From: Stutzerimonas stutzeri
GTDB taxonomy: Bacteria > Pseudomonadota > Gammaproteobacteria > Pseudomonadales > Pseudomonadaceae
Assembly (NCBI RefSeq): GCF_013522825.1
Contig: NZ_JAAMQZ010000024.1
Location: 1-64,000 of the forward strand
Length of the DNA: 64,000 nt
Direction: 5' to 3'
Shown: positions 50,520 through 59,921 of the stretch, one piece after another
Numbering within the stretch: the stretch's first letter is position 1
How the letters are laid out: every line of letters begins with the position of its first letter
The notes under the pieces: generated by a model
The model's input: the letters and a program-made list of their open reading frames with translations, nothing else
What the model was told of the DNA's origin: nothing
The model's database searches: none
Program-made: the position numbers and the translations under genes

Positions 50520-51176
50520 ATGCGCCAGCGTCTCATACCTCTGCTGCCTCTATCGCTCGTCCTGCTGCTGTCGGCCTGTGCCGGACAACCGGAACGACAG
50601 GAGCGCATCTCGGCGTCTGACGATTTCAAGTTCGATTTTGCGCCGCTGGTTACAGACATGAGCGATATCGCGCAAGAGGCGCAAGCCGAGGCGAGCGAAC
50701 CCAGCGAGCAGCAGCTGCGTGAGCTTGCCGACGAGCAGAGCTATGAACTGCCGCCGCTTGCCGACAGTATTCTCGAGCGTGGCTTTACCCTGGTCGGTAC
50801 GCCTTACCGCTATGGCGGCAAGTCCATCAGAACCGGTTTCGATTGCAGCGGTTTCGTCGGTTATCTGTTCAGCAAGGAAGCCGGCATCGACCTGCCGCGT
50901 TCCACCCGCGAAATGATCGGCCTCGATGCGCCGAAGATCAAACGCAGCGAGCTGGAGCCGGGCGACCTGGTGTTCTTCAACAATCGTGGCCGTGGCCGTG
51001 TCAGTCATGCCGGCATCTATATCGGCGACGACCAGTTCATTCATTCCTCCAGCAGCCGTAGTGGCGGCGTGCGCGTGGACAGCCTGGACGACGCCTATTG
51101 GCGTGCCAGTTTCATGCAGGCCAAGCGCGTACTGGCGCTGGCTTCCGCTGCGAGCGACGTGGCTTCACGTCACTGA
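50520..51176 (+). CDS. NlpC/P60 lipoprotein, cell-wall peptidase
   Basis: A 218-residue lipoprotein from ATG 50520 with a lipobox LSAC (Cys20). The C-terminal NlpC/P60 domain has the catalytic set: FDCSGFVGYL (Cys), RVSHAGIYIG (His) and FIHSSS (third polar residue). Such enzymes cleave peptide cross-links or stem peptides of peptidoglycan at the outer-membrane side. The long N-terminal reading frame upstream of 50520 is not used. A paralogue follows 75 bases later. Confidence 0.9.
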   Translation: MRQRLIPLLPLSLVLLLSACAGQPERQERISASDDFKFDFAPLVTDMSDIAQEAQAEASEPSEQQLRELADEQSYELPPLADSILERGFTLVGTPYRYGGKSIRTGFDCSGFVGYLFSKEAGIDLPRSTREMIGLDAPKIKRSELEPGDLVFFNNRGRGRVSHAGIYIGDDQFIHSSSSRSGGVRVDSLDDAYWRASFMQAKRVLALASAASDVASRH

Positions 51177-51251
51177 AGACAACCTTTTCAGGGTTGCATC
51201 ACGCAGCACATACCGGCAGAGTGATGGCTTCTTTGCCCGGACAGCTCTGCC

Positions 51252-51779
51252 ATGCCCTTTCTGGCCCGCCTCTCGATCCTTCTGCTGACGGCCCTGCTGC
51301 TGGGTGCCTGTGCGGGGCGGCAACCTGTCGAGCCACAGGTCATTGCGCCGGCACTGCAGCCTGTATCAGGCGCAGCCGAGGATGTACTGTTTACCGCGCT
51401 GGGTCTGGTTGGAACGCCTTATCGCTATGGCGGCAACACGCCCGACAGCGGTTTCGATTGCAGTGGCCTGATCGGCTATGTCTACCGCGGCGCGGCAGGT
51501 ATCGCTCTGCCACGCACCACACGCGAAATGAATGCCATGCGCAGTGCCAGCCCCGTCAGGCGTGAAGCCCTGCAGGCGGGTGATCTGCTGTTCTTCGCCT
51601 CCAGCGGCGGGCAGCGTGTCAGCCATGCGGCGATCTATGTAGGCGAGGGGCGTTTCGTGCATGCGCCGTCCAGCGGTGGCACGGTCCGCCTGGACAGTCT
51701 TTCCAATAGTTACTGGCAAAAAAACTACCTCAACGCGCGACGCGTGCTTAATGAGGATCAACTGGCACTCAATCCCTGA
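51252..51779 (+). CDS. NlpC/P60 lipoprotein, second paralogue
   Basis: A 175-residue lipoprotein with lipobox LGAC (Cys20) and a compact NlpC/P60 domain: FDCSGLIGYV, RVSHAAIYVG and RFVHAPS supply the catalytic residues. It shares the TPYRYGG block with the preceding gene, so the two arose by tandem duplication. It has a shorter linker. Role is peptidoglycan turnover by family. Confidence 0.9.
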   Translation: MPFLARLSILLLTALLLGACAGRQPVEPQVIAPALQPVSGAAEDVLFTALGLVGTPYRYGGNTPDSGFDCSGLIGYVYRGAAGIALPRTTREMNAMRSASPVRREALQAGDLLFFASSGGQRVSHAAIYVGEGRFVHAPSSGGTVRLDSLSNSYWQKNYLNARRVLNEDQLALNP

Positions 51780-51799
51780 CGAGTGCGCGTGGCTGTCTG

Positions 51800-52603
51800 C
51801 TACCAGTGCAGATTGAAATGCGAAGCCGGCGCAAAGTGATCGCCCAGCAGATCCCAACGCTCTACACAGACCTTCTTGTCCGCGCCCGAATGCAACTTCA
51901 ATCGGTTGAATGAGTTGGGCGAAGTACCGCGCAGGCGCGACGACAGCGCAGTGCCCGCCTGAACCATCCAGATTTCCCGCGACAGGCCGCTGTACTGCCC
52001 GGAAAGCGGCAGCACGTAGGGCAGGTGGATATGCCCGCCCATGACCAGGTCCAATCCATCGTCGGCCCAGCAATGCAGGGCGGCGTCGGCACCGTGCTGC
52101 AGGTTGCTCAGGTCGCTCTGCACCATCGCACCGAATGGCTGATGCGCGACCAGAATGCGTACCTTGCCGGGGGCGCAGCCTTTCAGGCGGCGACTCACGA
52201 CCTGAACCTGCTCGGCGGTGACCACGCCGTCCTTGTGCCGTCGCGGGTGCGTCGTGTTGAGCCCGATGACCAGCATCTCGTCGCTCTCGAAGATCGGCTC
52301 CAGATCGTCTCCGAAATGACGCCGGTAGTTGCGATAGGGCGTGAAGGCACGGGCGAAAAGGTTGTACAGCGGAATATCGTGATTGCCCGGAATCACCAGC
52401 GTTTCAGGAATGCCCAGCTCCTGAAGGCGCTGGACGAATGCCTGCGCGGCGGCGAATTGCCCAGCCCTGGCTCGCTGCGTGATATCCCCGGAGAGAATCA
52501 GCAGATCAGCGCCATGCGCGCGTACATGCTCTTCCAGGGCGTGTATTACAAGAGGCTGTTCAGTGCCGAAATGGGTGTCGGAGATCTGCACGATGGTCGT
52601 CAT
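51800..52603 (-). CDS. metallophosphoesterase (CpdA-like phosphodiesterase)
   Basis: A 267-residue protein from ATG 52603. It shows the class III phosphodiesterase metal motifs in order: ISDTHFG, LSGDIT, IPGNHD, VAHQPF and MGGHIHLPY. CpdA members hydrolyse cyclic nucleotides such as cAMP, but the substrate here is unproven. The longer frame to 52801 runs through the riboswitch remnant and is rejected. Confidence 0.85.
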   Translation of the reverse strand: MTTIVQISDTHFGTEQPLVIHALEEHVRAHGADLLILSGDITQRARAGQFAAAQAFVQRLQELGIPETLVIPGNHDIPLYNLFARAFTPYRNYRRHFGDDLEPIFESDEMLVIGLNTTHPRRHKDGVVTAEQVQVVSRRLKGCAPGKVRILVAHQPFGAMVQSDLSNLQHGADAALHCWADDGLDLVMGGHIHLPYVLPLSGQYSGLSREIWMVQAGTALSSRLRGTSPNSFNRLKLHSGADKKVCVERWDLLGDHFAPASHFNLHW

Positions 52604-52713
52604 GGGCGGGCGTTTTCTCCAGAGATGGCTGGATGGCGAGTGAGGCTGGTCTGGTATTCGAAGCGGGCAAAGCTCTGCGGGTTCCGCCCGTTGCCTGCAA
52701 GATACCCACATTG

Positions 52714-52803
52714 AGTGCCGTTGCGCCAAGCCCGTTTGGCTTTCGGTTGCGCGGTACGGAGCCTGAACCAACCTCCGCGTCGCCTCAGGTGCCCTTGGCA
52801 AAA
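52714..52803 (+). promoter_or_regulatory. truncated 5' part of a cobalamin riboswitch (remnant)
   Basis: The 34 bases at 52770-52803 (ACCTCCGCGTCGCCTCAGGT and onward to GGCAAAA) are identical to 60157-60190, the 5' part of the intact riboswitch. Similarity continues weakly upstream to about 52714. The B12 box and core that should follow are absent. It is a direct-orientation copy lying on the far side of the Zur operon. The rest of 52604-52825 shows nothing. Confidence 0.65.
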
Positions 52804-52825
52804 GCCGCGTAACGTGACACTTGGG

Positions 52826-53161
52826 TCATGCCTCGTCTGGCGACTGATCGGGCGCGACCTCCGGCACGTAGATCATCCGCCCGTCGTTCAGGCGGTAGGT
52901 GACGCCGGCCTTGGCGCCCTGGCCTTCGCCGATCTCGCCGCTGGACTCGTACTGCTTCAGCTCCTGGCCGTCCTTGATCAGCATGCGCATGTTGGCTTCG
53001 CCGGGGTTCTGCACGACCACGACCTTGTCCTGGCTGAACGGATTGAGCGGGTTCTGCACGATGACGATGAGCAGGATGCCGATTACCACCAGAAACAGAT
53101 CGATCAGGTTGACCACCGAGAGCAGCGGATCGTCGTCATCGTCATGATCGAGAAAACGCAT
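52826..53161 (-). CDS. DUF2149 (ExbD-like) membrane protein
   Basis: A 111-residue protein from ATG 53161, which overlaps the ExbB-like stop by one base. After an acidic N-terminus (DHDDDDDP) one membrane helix follows, VVNLIDLFLVVIGILLIVIV, with Asp21 near its start, the same position as the proton-carrying Asp of ExbD/TolR. A small periplasmic domain ends the chain. It belongs to DUF2149, found with CobN-like genes. It probably forms a proton-driven channel with the upstream ExbB-like protein. It is the last gene of the operon. Confidence 0.8.
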   Translation of the reverse strand: MRFLDHDDDDDPLLSVVNLIDLFLVVIGILLIVIVQNPLNPFSQDKVVVVQNPGEANMRMLIKDGQELKQYESSGEIGEGQGAKAGVTYRLNDGRMIYVPEVAPDQSPDEA

Positions 53162-53637
53162 CAGTGCATCTCTCCAGCGCGTTCGATGGCGCGCAGCTCC
53201 TGCAGCAGCCAGCGGCGGCGCACGGTGAGGATGAAGAAGCTGATGCTTGACGCCACCAGCGCCAAGATCACCGCCGAGAACGCGACGACCAGGTTGTTGC
53301 CGATGCCCTGGGCATCGCTTTCGGTCAGCGCGAGCAGGGCCGGACCCATGGGAATCATGGTGGCGACCAGGCCCAGCATCGGTGCGCTGCGCGAGGTCAC
53401 GCGCAGCCATTCCAGGCGCTGCATGATCCACAGTTCGAGATCGTCGCTGGTGCCGCCATGGGCGGCCTGGCGGGCGGCGAGGGCTGAGTGATAGCGGCCC
53501 CGGCGCCGCTGCCAGCCCTCCATCACGAAGCTGCCAAGGGCAAAAAAGGCATACACCAGCGCAGCCAGGATCAGCAGCAAGACGGGTACGAGGAAAACAC
53601 GGGTGAGTTCGTAGAGACTGGTTTCGAGTGCGTTCAT
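53161..53637 (-). CDS. MotA/TolQ/ExbB-type proton channel protein
   Basis: A 158-residue membrane protein with three hydrophobic helices. RVTSRSAPMLGLVATMIPMG and GIGNNLVVAFSAVILALVAS correspond to the conserved TM2 and TM3 of the TolQ/ExbB family. It is shorter than true ExbB. With the DUF2149 partner it would give a PMF-powered motor tied to this operon rather than to TonB in general. Starts 18 bases after the CobN-like stop. Confidence 0.82.
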   Translation of the reverse strand: MNALETSLYELTRVFLVPVLLLILAALVYAFFALGSFVMEGWQRRRGRYHSALAARQAAHGGTSDDLELWIMQRLEWLRVTSRSAPMLGLVATMIPMGPALLALTESDAQGIGNNLVVAFSAVILALVASSISFFILTVRRRWLLQELRAIERAGEMH

Positions 53638-53655
53638 TGGGTTCGTTCGTTCGAT

Positions 53656-56600
53656 TCAGGAAAGGAGAGCGACACGGCGATTGCTGGCCGCTTGTCGCAA
53701 GGCGCCGAGCAGCAGGCAGACGAGCAGGGCGGTGATGCCGAGCAGGAGTCGCAGCCGGCTCGGCGTTTCGGTCGGTTGCTCGACAACCTCCTGCATCACC
53801 TGGCCGCGCACCGCTTCGCCAGCGGTCGCGTTCGAAGCGGCAGGCTCGGTAGCGCCAGGTGCCGTGCTGTGGGCGAGGCCGAAACCGCTGGCCATCTGCT
53901 CGATGAATTCGCGGGTAAGGGCCTCGCCCTTGTCGGCACCATGCTCGCTCGTCAGTGCTTGCCAGCGTTCGGCCAGTTCGCGGCGGGTTTCGTCGGAGGC
54001 ATCCCAGTAGCCCTTGCGGATCGCCTCGGCCATGCGCTCGATCAGCTGCGCCTGGGCGGTGGGGTTGTGCGCTTCGAACCAGCGGTCGAGGCCGAGTTCG
54101 CGCTGATCGTTGACGAAGGTGTCATGCAACGCCTGCCACTGGTCGGCGCGTACCATGCTGCGATCGGTCGCCTGCCAGCCCCAGAGGTTGTTGGCCACGT
54201 TCAGTATTTCCAGGGTGCCGGCGTAGCCTTCCCGCTGCATGGCGCCGATCCATTGCGGATTCAGATAGCGGCTGCGCAGCTCGCTGGCCAGGTAGCTGGC
54301 CGCGCCGGTGGTGCGCGGCTCGGTCTTGCGCAGGTCGGAGATATAGAGCGACGGACTGGCGCCGTCGAGATGACGAATGGCGAGCGAAAGGCCACCGAGG
54401 AACTCGAAGGGATGGTCGGTCGACAAGACGCCGTTGAGTTCGCTGGAGCGGGCCATGACCGCCGCCTGCACGCCCCTGAGCTGTTCGGCGAACAGGTTCT
54501 GGCCCTCGATCCTTTCACCCCAACTGCCACTGCCGTAGCCATATTGCAGCCGCGAGAGAAACTGCTCGGCCAGTTCGGCGTCGTTTTCCCAGCGCGTCGA
54601 GTCAAGGGTGAGCTGCGAGACACCGGTGCCGTAGTCACCCGGTTCGTTGCCGAACAGTCGCAGCTGCGACAGGCGCCTGGCGCGCTCGGCATCGAAGCCC
54701 TGTTCCTGCAATCGCCGGGCGAGGGCGTGGCTGTTAGCGGCGATCAGGTTGCCGGGCTCATCCAGTGCCGCGAGGCGTTCCACCACGTCGGCCAGCTGGC
54801 GCATGAAGCTGTCGAACTGGTCGCGGTAAACGCTGGTGACCTGGACCACGACGTCGATACGCGGCCGACCGAGCTCCGCTGCGGGGATGATTTCCAGCGA
54901 ACGCACCCGTCCGCCTGCATCCCACACCGGGCGCACGCCCAGCGCATGCAGGACCTGGCTTTCGAGGATGCCGAGGTGGCGCATGGCTTCGGACGACCAG
55001 AGGCTGAAGGCGAGCTTTTCCGGCGGTTCGCCGTCATGCTCGTCACGATAGCGGGCGATCAGCTGCTCCAGCGCCTTGCCACCCGCCTCGTAAGCCGCGC
55101 GGGTCGGCAGTTTGTCTGCCTCGAAGGCGTACAGGTTGCGACCGCTGGGCACCTCCGGGTTGCGCACCGGATCGCCGCCAGGACCGGGCGCGACGAAGCC
55201 ACCGGCAAGACCGGCCAACAGCGCCTCGATCTCGCCGGTTTCGCTCAGGTTGGCGTCCAGCGCCAGGGCGCGTTCGAGCTGTTCGCGCAGGCCGGCATCA
55301 TCGATCGAGTCGAGGCTTTCGCCGTCGCGCAGATAGCGTTGCAGGATGCGATAGGGAAGGCTCGCCTGCAGCCCGGCGAAGTCCTCGGCCAGGGGTTCGT
55401 CTCCGGTCAGGTCCAGCGCTTGCAGATAGGGCTCGCCCAGCTGTTGCAATACCGTGGCCAGGCGGTGTTCGGGTGAGGCCGGTTCGCCGAAGGTGTGCAG
55501 GCCCAGCGGCATGTTCGCCTCGGCCAGTTCGTGCAGGTGGTCGTGCAGGGCCTGCAGGAATCCCGTCGGCTCGGCGCGCATGCGGGCTTCGTCCCGGCCG
55601 ATATCCGGCAGCATTGAATTTTGCAGCGCCGCCTGGCGGATGCGTTTGGCGGTGGTTTCGCGCACCGCGCCTTCATCGAGCTGCTGGTACTCGTGGATGA
55701 GCGCATGCAGCTCGCGCAACTCGGCGTAGAGGCCGGCAGGCGCAAAGGGCGGCGTCTGGTGGCTGACGATCACGGCGCGGCCACGGCGGCGCGCCTGAAT
55801 GGCCTCGCCGATGTTGTCCTGGATGTAGGGATAGAACACCGGCAGATCGCCCAGCGCGAGGAAGGGGTAATCGCCCGTGGCCAGACCCCGACCCTTGCCG
55901 GGCAGCCATTCCTGGGTGCCGTGGGTGCCGTGGGTGCCGAAGTGGATCAGGGCATCGGCCTCGAACTCCTCGCGAAGTGTCTGGTAGGCCGCCAGATAAA
56001 GATGATCGGGCGGGACCTTGCTATCGTGATAGGCCTCGCCCGGACGACCGGCACGGGGTGGTTGCGGCATCAGCAGCAGCTTGCCGAGGCGCGCGGCGGG
56101 AATGACGAACTGCGGCTGCCCGTCGATCTCGCGCAAGGCCCAGTGCTCGGCGGGCTCGCCCCAGCGGTCGAGCAACGCCTGTCGGCTTGGCCGGAGCAGG
56201 GTCGCCAGCCAGCGCTGGTAGGCCGACAGCGGCAGGGTTTCGGCCAGGTCGTCGGCCAGCAATTGGTCGAGCGTGTCCGGTCGGTAGTAGCCGCCGAGCA
56301 GGCGTTGGGCCGTTTCGATCAATTGGCTCTCGTCGGCTGCGGGCACCTGGTAACCGGCCTGCTGCAACGCGGCGGTCAGATGCGTGAGGCTGCGCGGCAC
56401 GTTGAGATTGGAGGCGGCGACATTCCTTTCGCCATCGGGATGGTTCCAGAACATCACCGCCAGGCGCTTTTCGGCTGGAGCCAGCCGACGCAGCCGCGTC
56501 AGACGGTCGACCTTGGCCAGCAGCGCGTCGACCTGCTGCGGGATCGAAACCGGTTCGCCATTCTCGATGGCGGCAATCACCAGCGGATCGGTCATGCCCC

Positions 56601-57537
56601 AGCTTTCCGGCACCGTCAGCAGGGTGGCGGCAGTTCGCGGCGAGACGCCGCTGCTTGAGGCTTGCCAGTGTTCTCGGTTCCCGTCGCGCCAGGTGAGGGT
56701 CGACAGCACGGGGATGCCCAGTGCGAGAAATTCAGCCTGCCGCGCCGGGCCGTTCTGCATGTGCTGCAGGTTGACCAGCACATCGGTGCGGGCGGGGCCG
56801 AGCAGTTTGCCCAGCGCTTGCGGGTCCCGGTCGTCCATCCAGAACGCCATCGGCGCCTGGCCGCGTGCCTCACTGCGGTCGATCAACTCATCGATCAGTT
56901 GCAGCTGACCGTCCACCAGTGCGCCGCGGTGAATGGCGAAGGCCACGCGCGGTGCGTCTGCGGCCCAGCGGTCGGCAGCCCAGGCGAGATAGTCCGCGAG
57001 GTGCCCGAAGGGTTCTGGCGCAGCAGGGTGGTAGATGCCGGCATGGGCGAGTTCCGCCGGGGCGGGAATCGCATCGGTGGCGATGCCGTCATGCCAGGCA
57101 CGCAGGTAGGTGAACAGGTGAAGCAGGTTGCGCTCGCCGCCGTTGCCGTAATAGCCGATCAGGCGCTTGGCGACCGTTGCCGGCAGGTTGCCGAAGGCAG
57201 GGGGGCCGCCGCCGACACGTATCCAGGGCGTGTCGGCAGCTTTGAATCGGTCGCCGAGATACTGCTGCACCCGCGTGAGGTCGGCGGGGCGCGGCGTATC
57301 CAGGATCAGCAAATCCGGATCGTCGTGCGCGACCCGATTGGTGGCCGATGCGATGCGCACACCATCCAGCGTGACGTTCGACTCGGCTGCCCACGCCGCA
57401 AGCCGGTCGAGTTTGCCCTGCAGCACGAACTCGGTCGTCAGCACCCGTACCTGGACGGCGTCTTGTCGTGCGGGATCGGCCGCCGCCGTGTCGTACCCGA
57501 ACAGCGCCAGCAGCACCAGGAGGCTCAGCTTGCGCAT
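53656..57537 (-). CDS. CobN-like chelatase subunit with signal peptide and C-terminal membrane anchor
   Basis: A 1293-residue CobN/magnesium-chelatase H family protein. The core motif, usually HxGxHGTxEWLPGK, is at 532-547 as HFGTHGTHGTQEWLPG, with an apparent extra THG made by a 9-bp tandem repeat. Unlike cytoplasmic CobN of aerobic B12 synthesis it has a signal peptide (MRKLSLLVLLALFGYDTAAA) and a C-terminal helix (LRLLLGITALLVCLLLGALR) with a basic tail. It should therefore sit in the periplasm, anchored in the inner membrane. No CobS or CobT ATPase genes are near. It lies between a TonB receptor (1 base upstream) and ExbB/DUF2149 genes in a Zur-controlled operon. I infer insertion or removal of a metal in an imported tetrapyrrole; the substrate is unknown. 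Confidence 0.85.
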   Translation of the reverse strand: MRKLSLLVLLALFGYDTAAADPARQDAVQVRVLTTEFVLQGKLDRLAAWAAESNVTLDGVRIASATNRVAHDDPDLLILDTPRPADLTRVQQYLGDRFKAADTPWIRVGGGPPAFGNLPATVAKRLIGYYGNGGERNLLHLFTYLRAWHDGIATDAIPAPAELAHAGIYHPAAPEPFGHLADYLAWAADRWAADAPRVAFAIHRGALVDGQLQLIDELIDRSEARGQAPMAFWMDDRDPQALGKLLGPARTDVLVNLQHMQNGPARQAEFLALGIPVLSTLTWRDGNREHWQASSSGVSPRTAATLLTVPESWGMTDPLVIAAIENGEPVSIPQQVDALLAKVDRLTRLRRLAPAEKRLAVMFWNHPDGERNVAASNLNVPRSLTHLTAALQQAGYQVPAADESQLIETAQRLLGGYYRPDTLDQLLADDLAETLPLSAYQRWLATLLRPSRQALLDRWGEPAEHWALREIDGQPQFVIPAARLGKLLLMPQPPRAGRPGEAYHDSKVPPDHLYLAAYQTLREEFEADALIHFGTHGTHGTQEWLPGKGRGLATGDYPFLALGDLPVFYPYIQDNIGEAIQARRRGRAVIVSHQTPPFAPAGLYAELRELHALIHEYQQLDEGAVRETTAKRIRQAALQNSMLPDIGRDEARMRAEPTGFLQALHDHLHELAEANMPLGLHTFGEPASPEHRLATVLQQLGEPYLQALDLTGDEPLAEDFAGLQASLPYRILQRYLRDGESLDSIDDAGLREQLERALALDANLSETGEIEALLAGLAGGFVAPGPGGDPVRNPEVPSGRNLYAFEADKLPTRAAYEAGGKALEQLIARYRDEHDGEPPEKLAFSLWSSEAMRHLGILESQVLHALGVRPVWDAGGRVRSLEIIPAAELGRPRIDVVVQVTSVYRDQFDSFMRQLADVVERLAALDEPGNLIAANSHALARRLQEQGFDAERARRLSQLRLFGNEPGDYGTGVSQLTLDSTRWENDAELAEQFLSRLQYGYGSGSWGERIEGQNLFAEQLRGVQAAVMARSSELNGVLSTDHPFEFLGGLSLAIRHLDGASPSLYISDLRKTEPRTTGAASYLASELRSRYLNPQWIGAMQREGYAGTLEILNVANNLWGWQATDRSMVRADQWQALHDTFVNDQRELGLDRWFEAHNPTAQAQLIERMAEAIRKGYWDASDETRRELAERWQALTSEHGADKGEALTREFIEQMASGFGLAHSTAPGATEPAASNATAGEAVRGQVMQEVVEQPTETPSRLRLLLGITALLVCLLLGALRQAASNRRVALLS
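55913..55939. repeat. three tandem 9-bp units inside the CobN-like motif
   Basis: TGGGTGCCG occurs three times in a row. On the coding strand it encodes GTH, GTH, GTQ within the conserved HFGTHG...EWLPGK motif. It probably adds three residues to the family motif by repeat slippage. Confidence 0.7.
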
Positions 57538-57538
57538 C

Positions 57539-59500
57539 TCAGAACCTCAGGCTCACGCCGATGTGGTAGGTGCGACCTGGCTCGGCGAAGGTGAAGTTGT
57601 CGGAGGCGTCGCTGAAGTCCTCGTCGGTGAGGTTTTCGATGCCGCCGCGAAGGCTGATGTCGTCGGTGATGCGCTGGGTTAGCTCCAGGTGCCAGAGGCT
57701 GTAGGCAGGTACTCCATAGGCCGTGTTGCTGGAGTAGGTCAGCTGGCTACCGACGTACTCACCACGCAGCTGGGCGCTGAAGGCGGCGCTTGGCGACCAT
57801 TGCAGCCGGGTGTTGGCCAGGTGGCGGGCGCGGTCGCCCAGACGCCGGTCGGCACTGCGGTCGATGGCGTCGAGATAGGTGTAGTTCAGGTCCCAGCGCA
57901 GGTTGGCGGGCAGGTCCAGGCCGCCGCCCAGCTCGAGGCCGCGAATGCGAGCCTTGTCGACATTGTCGTAGTTGCGCACCTCGCGGCCGCGCTGGCCGCA
58001 GTCGGAAACGCATACGGTCTGGATCAGGCCGCGCACGTTGTTCTGGAATATCCCGGCGTTCAGCGACCAGCCGTCTGCCTGATAGTCCGCGCTGATCTCG
58101 TAAGTGGTGTTGGTTTCGGGCTCGAGGTCGGGGTTGCCGTAGATGGTGAACATGCCGCCGCCACCGATGGCCGAGTAGCCCGGTGAAAGCTGTTTGAGCG
58201 ACGGCGCCTTGAAGCCTCGACCGCCACCGCCCTTGATGGTCAGCGCGTCGTTGACATGATGGACGAGGTAGGCGCGAGGGCTGTTGTGCCAACCGTATTG
58301 CTCATGCTGATCGAAGCGATTGCCCAGCACCAGCGACCAGGACGGATCGAACTGGATTTCATCCTGCAGGAACAGAGCGCGATGAATGCTCTGGGCATCG
58401 CCGGTGACGAAACCGCCATCCTCCAGCTGCTCCTTGCGCCATTCGCCGCCGAAAGTGACGAGGTGGATGTTTGCCAGCGGCAGGCTCAGGCTGCCATCGA
58501 TGATGTCGTCGGTGAGCTCCTGACGTGGGGACGTCGGAACGACACCGTTGGTGTAGCGCTGGTTGCGCTCCAGCGTGTTGCGATAGGCGCGCAAGGTGCT
58601 GCTGCCCCAGGCCCAGTCGCCGCTGTGGGCGATGGAGAAACGCTCGCGCTCGATGCGATCGCTGGATTCATATTCCACCGGTGCCCGGCCTGCACTGCGG
58701 GTGTTGCGCCAGCGATCCTCCAGGCCGTTGGCGTAGCTGAAGTCGATGCGCTGCGCCGTGTCCGGGGTCCAGCTCAGGGTGGCGCTGGCGCTTTGCGCGT
58801 CCCGGCCTTCGATTTCCGATTGGGAAGCGTCGTCGTGCAGGGGCGTGTCCTGGCGCCGTCGGATCTCGCCGCTCAGTGACAGCCCGAGCACGCCCGGCAC
58901 CAGCGGGCCGCCGGCATAGACACCCAGCTGATGCGTCTGGCCGCCCCGGTCATCCTCGCGAACGCCACCGTTGAGCTGGGCCGCTCCATGCCACGCATCC
59001 GTACCGCGCCGCGTAATGACGTTGACCACCCCGCCCAGCGCCTCGGAGCCGTATAGCGACGACATGGGCCCGCGTATGACCTCGATTCGCTCGATAGCCT
59101 CCACCGGCACCCAGCCCAGGTCAAAATCGGCATGCGCCACGGCACCGGCTGCGCTGTTGATGCGTTGTCCGTTCACCAGGATCAACGTGTGCTCGCTGCC
59201 CATCCCCCGGATGCTCACCCCACGGCGCGCCATGCCGATGCCGGTGAATTGCAGACCCGGCGTGCCACGCAGGGCGTCTTCCAGATCCTGCACGGGTCGC
59301 AGGGCCAGTTCCTCACGGCTGATGACCGTAACGCTCGCGGGTGCGTCGCTCAGCTGACGTTCGGTGGAGGTGGCCGTAACGACTGTGGGTTCGAGATTTA
59401 TCCGTTCTGCAGCACCGAGCGCCGACAGCGGCAGCAAGGCGAGGGCGGTGATCATTCGTGCGGGCTTGGGCAGGACGTGAAGGCGGGTGCAGCGGGACAT
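57539..59500 (-). CDS. TonB-dependent outer-membrane receptor, Zur operon
   Basis: A 653-residue receptor with a signal peptide ending near ALGAAE, a plug domain (VTVISREELALRPVQDLEDA and VSIRGMGSEHTLILVNGQRI, then IERIEVIRGPMSSLYGSEAL) and a 22-strand barrel ending in the aromatic YHIGVSLRF. It is closest in style to CirA/FepA/BtuB-like receptors. The substrate is inferred to be a metal chelate because of the CobN-like and ExbB-like genes that follow and the Zur box upstream. It starts 138 bases after rpmE2. Confidence 0.88.
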   Translation of the reverse strand: MSRCTRLHVLPKPARMITALALLPLSALGAAERINLEPTVVTATSTERQLSDAPASVTVISREELALRPVQDLEDALRGTPGLQFTGIGMARRGVSIRGMGSEHTLILVNGQRINSAAGAVAHADFDLGWVPVEAIERIEVIRGPMSSLYGSEALGGVVNVITRRGTDAWHGAAQLNGGVREDDRGGQTHQLGVYAGGPLVPGVLGLSLSGEIRRRQDTPLHDDASQSEIEGRDAQSASATLSWTPDTAQRIDFSYANGLEDRWRNTRSAGRAPVEYESSDRIERERFSIAHSGDWAWGSSTLRAYRNTLERNQRYTNGVVPTSPRQELTDDIIDGSLSLPLANIHLVTFGGEWRKEQLEDGGFVTGDAQSIHRALFLQDEIQFDPSWSLVLGNRFDQHEQYGWHNSPRAYLVHHVNDALTIKGGGGRGFKAPSLKQLSPGYSAIGGGGMFTIYGNPDLEPETNTTYEISADYQADGWSLNAGIFQNNVRGLIQTVCVSDCGQRGREVRNYDNVDKARIRGLELGGGLDLPANLRWDLNYTYLDAIDRSADRRLGDRARHLANTRLQWSPSAAFSAQLRGEYVGSQLTYSSNTAYGVPAYSLWHLELTQRITDDISLRGGIENLTDEDFSDASDNFTFAEPGRTYHIGVSLRF

Positions 59501-59519
59501 CGCATCTTCCTTGGCTGAA

Positions 59520-59573
59520 GGGCACCTCTAAAAACTACCTGCGTTGCCATCGCCTACGTTTTTAGAAGCACCC
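59520..59573. repeat. MITE-like element, internally deleted copy (54 bp)
   Basis: It has the same left 34 bases as the 211-bp copy at 42781 and the same right end (CTACGTTTTTAGAAG...CCC), joined at a shared TCGC. The interior is deleted. It lies between rpmE2 and the TonB receptor and can fold into a near-continuous hairpin that might attenuate read-through. Confidence 0.75.
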
Positions 59574-59638
59574 TGAAAGGGCTGGTCACAAGCGAGCCGC
59601 CCGGGCTTCGGGCCGACTCGCTTGTGGCGTGAGGGATA

Positions 59639-59896
59639 TCACTTCTTCGCGGTAAACCCGGCGAAGCGTTTGTTGAAACCGGCGATGCGCCCTTCGGCAG
59701 TGGTCTTGCGTTGCTTGCCGGTGTAGATCGGATGCGATGCGCTGGACACATCGAGTGCGATGTACGGGTAGGTGTTGCCATCGCTGTGCTGGTGCGTACG
59801 GGTGGTTTCGGCTGTCGAGCCGATCAGGAAATACACATCCGCCGCCGTGTCGTGGAAGAGCACGGGGCGGTAGTGGGGGTGAATGCCTGGCTTCAT
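59639..59896 (-). CDS. rpmE2: 50S ribosomal protein L31 type B (zinc-independent)
   Basis: An 85-residue paralogue of L31. It lacks the four zinc-binding Cys of type A, as expected for the C-minus form (YkgM/RpmE2): no Cys is present at all. In zinc starvation this form replaces zinc-loaded L31 and frees zinc. A Zur box overlaps its upstream region. [20 protein letters not shown] is typical of the N-terminus. First gene of the Zur operon. Confidence 0.95.
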   Translation of the reverse strand: MKPGIHPHYRPVLFHDTAADVYFLIGSTAETTRTHQHSDGNTYPYIALDVSSASHPIYTGKQRKTTAEGRIAGFNKRFAGFTAKK

Positions 59897-59921
59897 GACG
59901 GGGCCTCGCAGTTGATGTGAT

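Noticed and set aside
52604..52801. 66-residue N-terminal extension of the phosphodiesterase
   Set aside because: It runs antisense through the riboswitch remnant, and the DxH motif normally lies near the N-terminus.
53488..55476. 662-residue plus-strand frame opposite the CobN-like gene
   Set aside because: Composition typical of antisense; the minus strand has clear CobN motifs.
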